NCBI RefSeq assembly: GCF_001575205.1
Contig: NZ_LSRE01000009.1
Coordinates: forward strand, 186,001-250,000
DNA from: Tsukamurella pseudospumae
GTDB lineage: Bacteria; Actinomycetota; Actinomycetes; Mycobacteriales; Mycobacteriaceae
Direction of reading: 5' to 3'
DNA: 64,000 nt
The first letter of the stretch is position 1; every line of letters starts with the position of its first letter. This document shows, in pieces, positions 62,117 to 64,000 of this stretch. Below the pieces are notes generated by a model. The model made no database searches. It had not been told where the DNA came from and saw only the letters and a list, made by a program, of their open reading frames with translations. A program made the translations under genes and the position numbers.

Positions 62117-62359
62117 TCGTATCCAGGACCGTTTCGCTCACGGCGGAACGGGAATCAAAACCCGGCGACGGTGCGTTTGACCTGGTGTATCAGGACCGGA
62201 GAGGCGGCCCGATGGGCCTGCGGGCACCGCGGGCGGGGCACTGCCGACACCACCGCTGACCGGTCCGAACTACAGTGAGAAGACGTTGATTGCAGACGGC
62301 TATCTGCGGGTCCGGCCCCGTCCGGTCCCCGAAGTAACCGGGATGTGAGGAAAATGGCC
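62117..62359 (+). promoter_or_regulatory. clpC upstream region
   Basis: TACAGT (62271-62276) is a candidate -10, giving a leader of about 75 bases before clpC. No clear ClgR palindrome or RNA gene was seen. GAGG at 62347-62350 serves as the RBS. Confidence 0.4.

Positions 62360-64000
<1,641 letters not shown>

Overview
The window is about 70% G+C DNA from a mycolic-acid-type actinomycete (order Mycobacteriales). Gene order matches two separate Mycobacterium tuberculosis neighbourhoods that lie side by side here: Rv0357c-Rv0391 (pyrE, TrmH methylase, GH76/lamH, DedA, fba, DUF3151, purA, purT, rhodanese, metZ) and Rv3596c-Rv3628c (ppa, dacB, DUF2342, tilS, hpt, ftsH, folE-folP-folB-folK, panC-panD-coaX, lsr2, clpC). 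A class I lysyl-tRNA synthetase, an erm gene and an ABC-F protein fit Tsukamurella or a close relative better than Mycobacterium, but the species is inference. No rRNA, tRNA, CRISPR array or insertion sequence was seen.

Layout. 0-5.4 kb: pyrE and TrmH genes, then a GH76 mannan hydrolase between a VapBC and a ParDE toxin-antitoxin pair, ending in a small rearrangement scar. 5.4-10.3 kb (minus strand): ABC-F ATPase, two DedA proteins and a Na+/H+ antiporter carrying a ubiquitin-protease-type zinc finger. 10.4-19.5 kb: fba, a very acidic membrane protein, DUF3151, a FUSC transporter, a MarR/FAD-monooxygenase pair and purA. 20-27.3 kb: fructokinase plus sugar transporter, purT with a long proline-rich tail, erm with a polyalanine leader peptide, a siderophore-interacting protein, and an SDR/HxlR pair. 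27.4-38.2 kb: small secreted proteins, fprA, then sulfur-related genes: rhodanese, metZ, a Cys-containing leader ORF before rtcB, and a SAM-IV riboswitch before a cysteine-desulfurase-like enzyme. 38.2-41.8 kb: a MarR gene and a 1029-residue fusion of a 14-helix MFS exporter to a tRNA-guanine-transglycosylase-like domain. 42.6-64 kb: conserved housekeeping genes for pyrophosphate, peptidoglycan, purine salvage, folate, pantothenate/CoA and lysyl-tRNA, then lsr2 and clpC.

Regulation is unusually readable. At least fourteen genes or leader ORFs have a TANNNT-like -10 box 6-8 bases before an ATG or GTG, so many transcripts are probably leaderless. Several divergent regulator/target pairs have clear palindromic operators. 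Three separate sulfur-related control devices are present: SAM-IV plus two Cys-codon leader ORFs.

The most novel item is the MFS-TGT fusion. Its TGT part keeps the nucleophilic Asp position but lacks the zinc-binding cysteines and the usual base-recognition residues, so a membrane-tethered purine or 7-deazapurine-related role can be suggested but not shown. Other points of note are the erm leader, the Cys leader ORF before rtcB, the class I LysRS in the usual lysS position, and the recombination scar at 4.7-5.4 kb.
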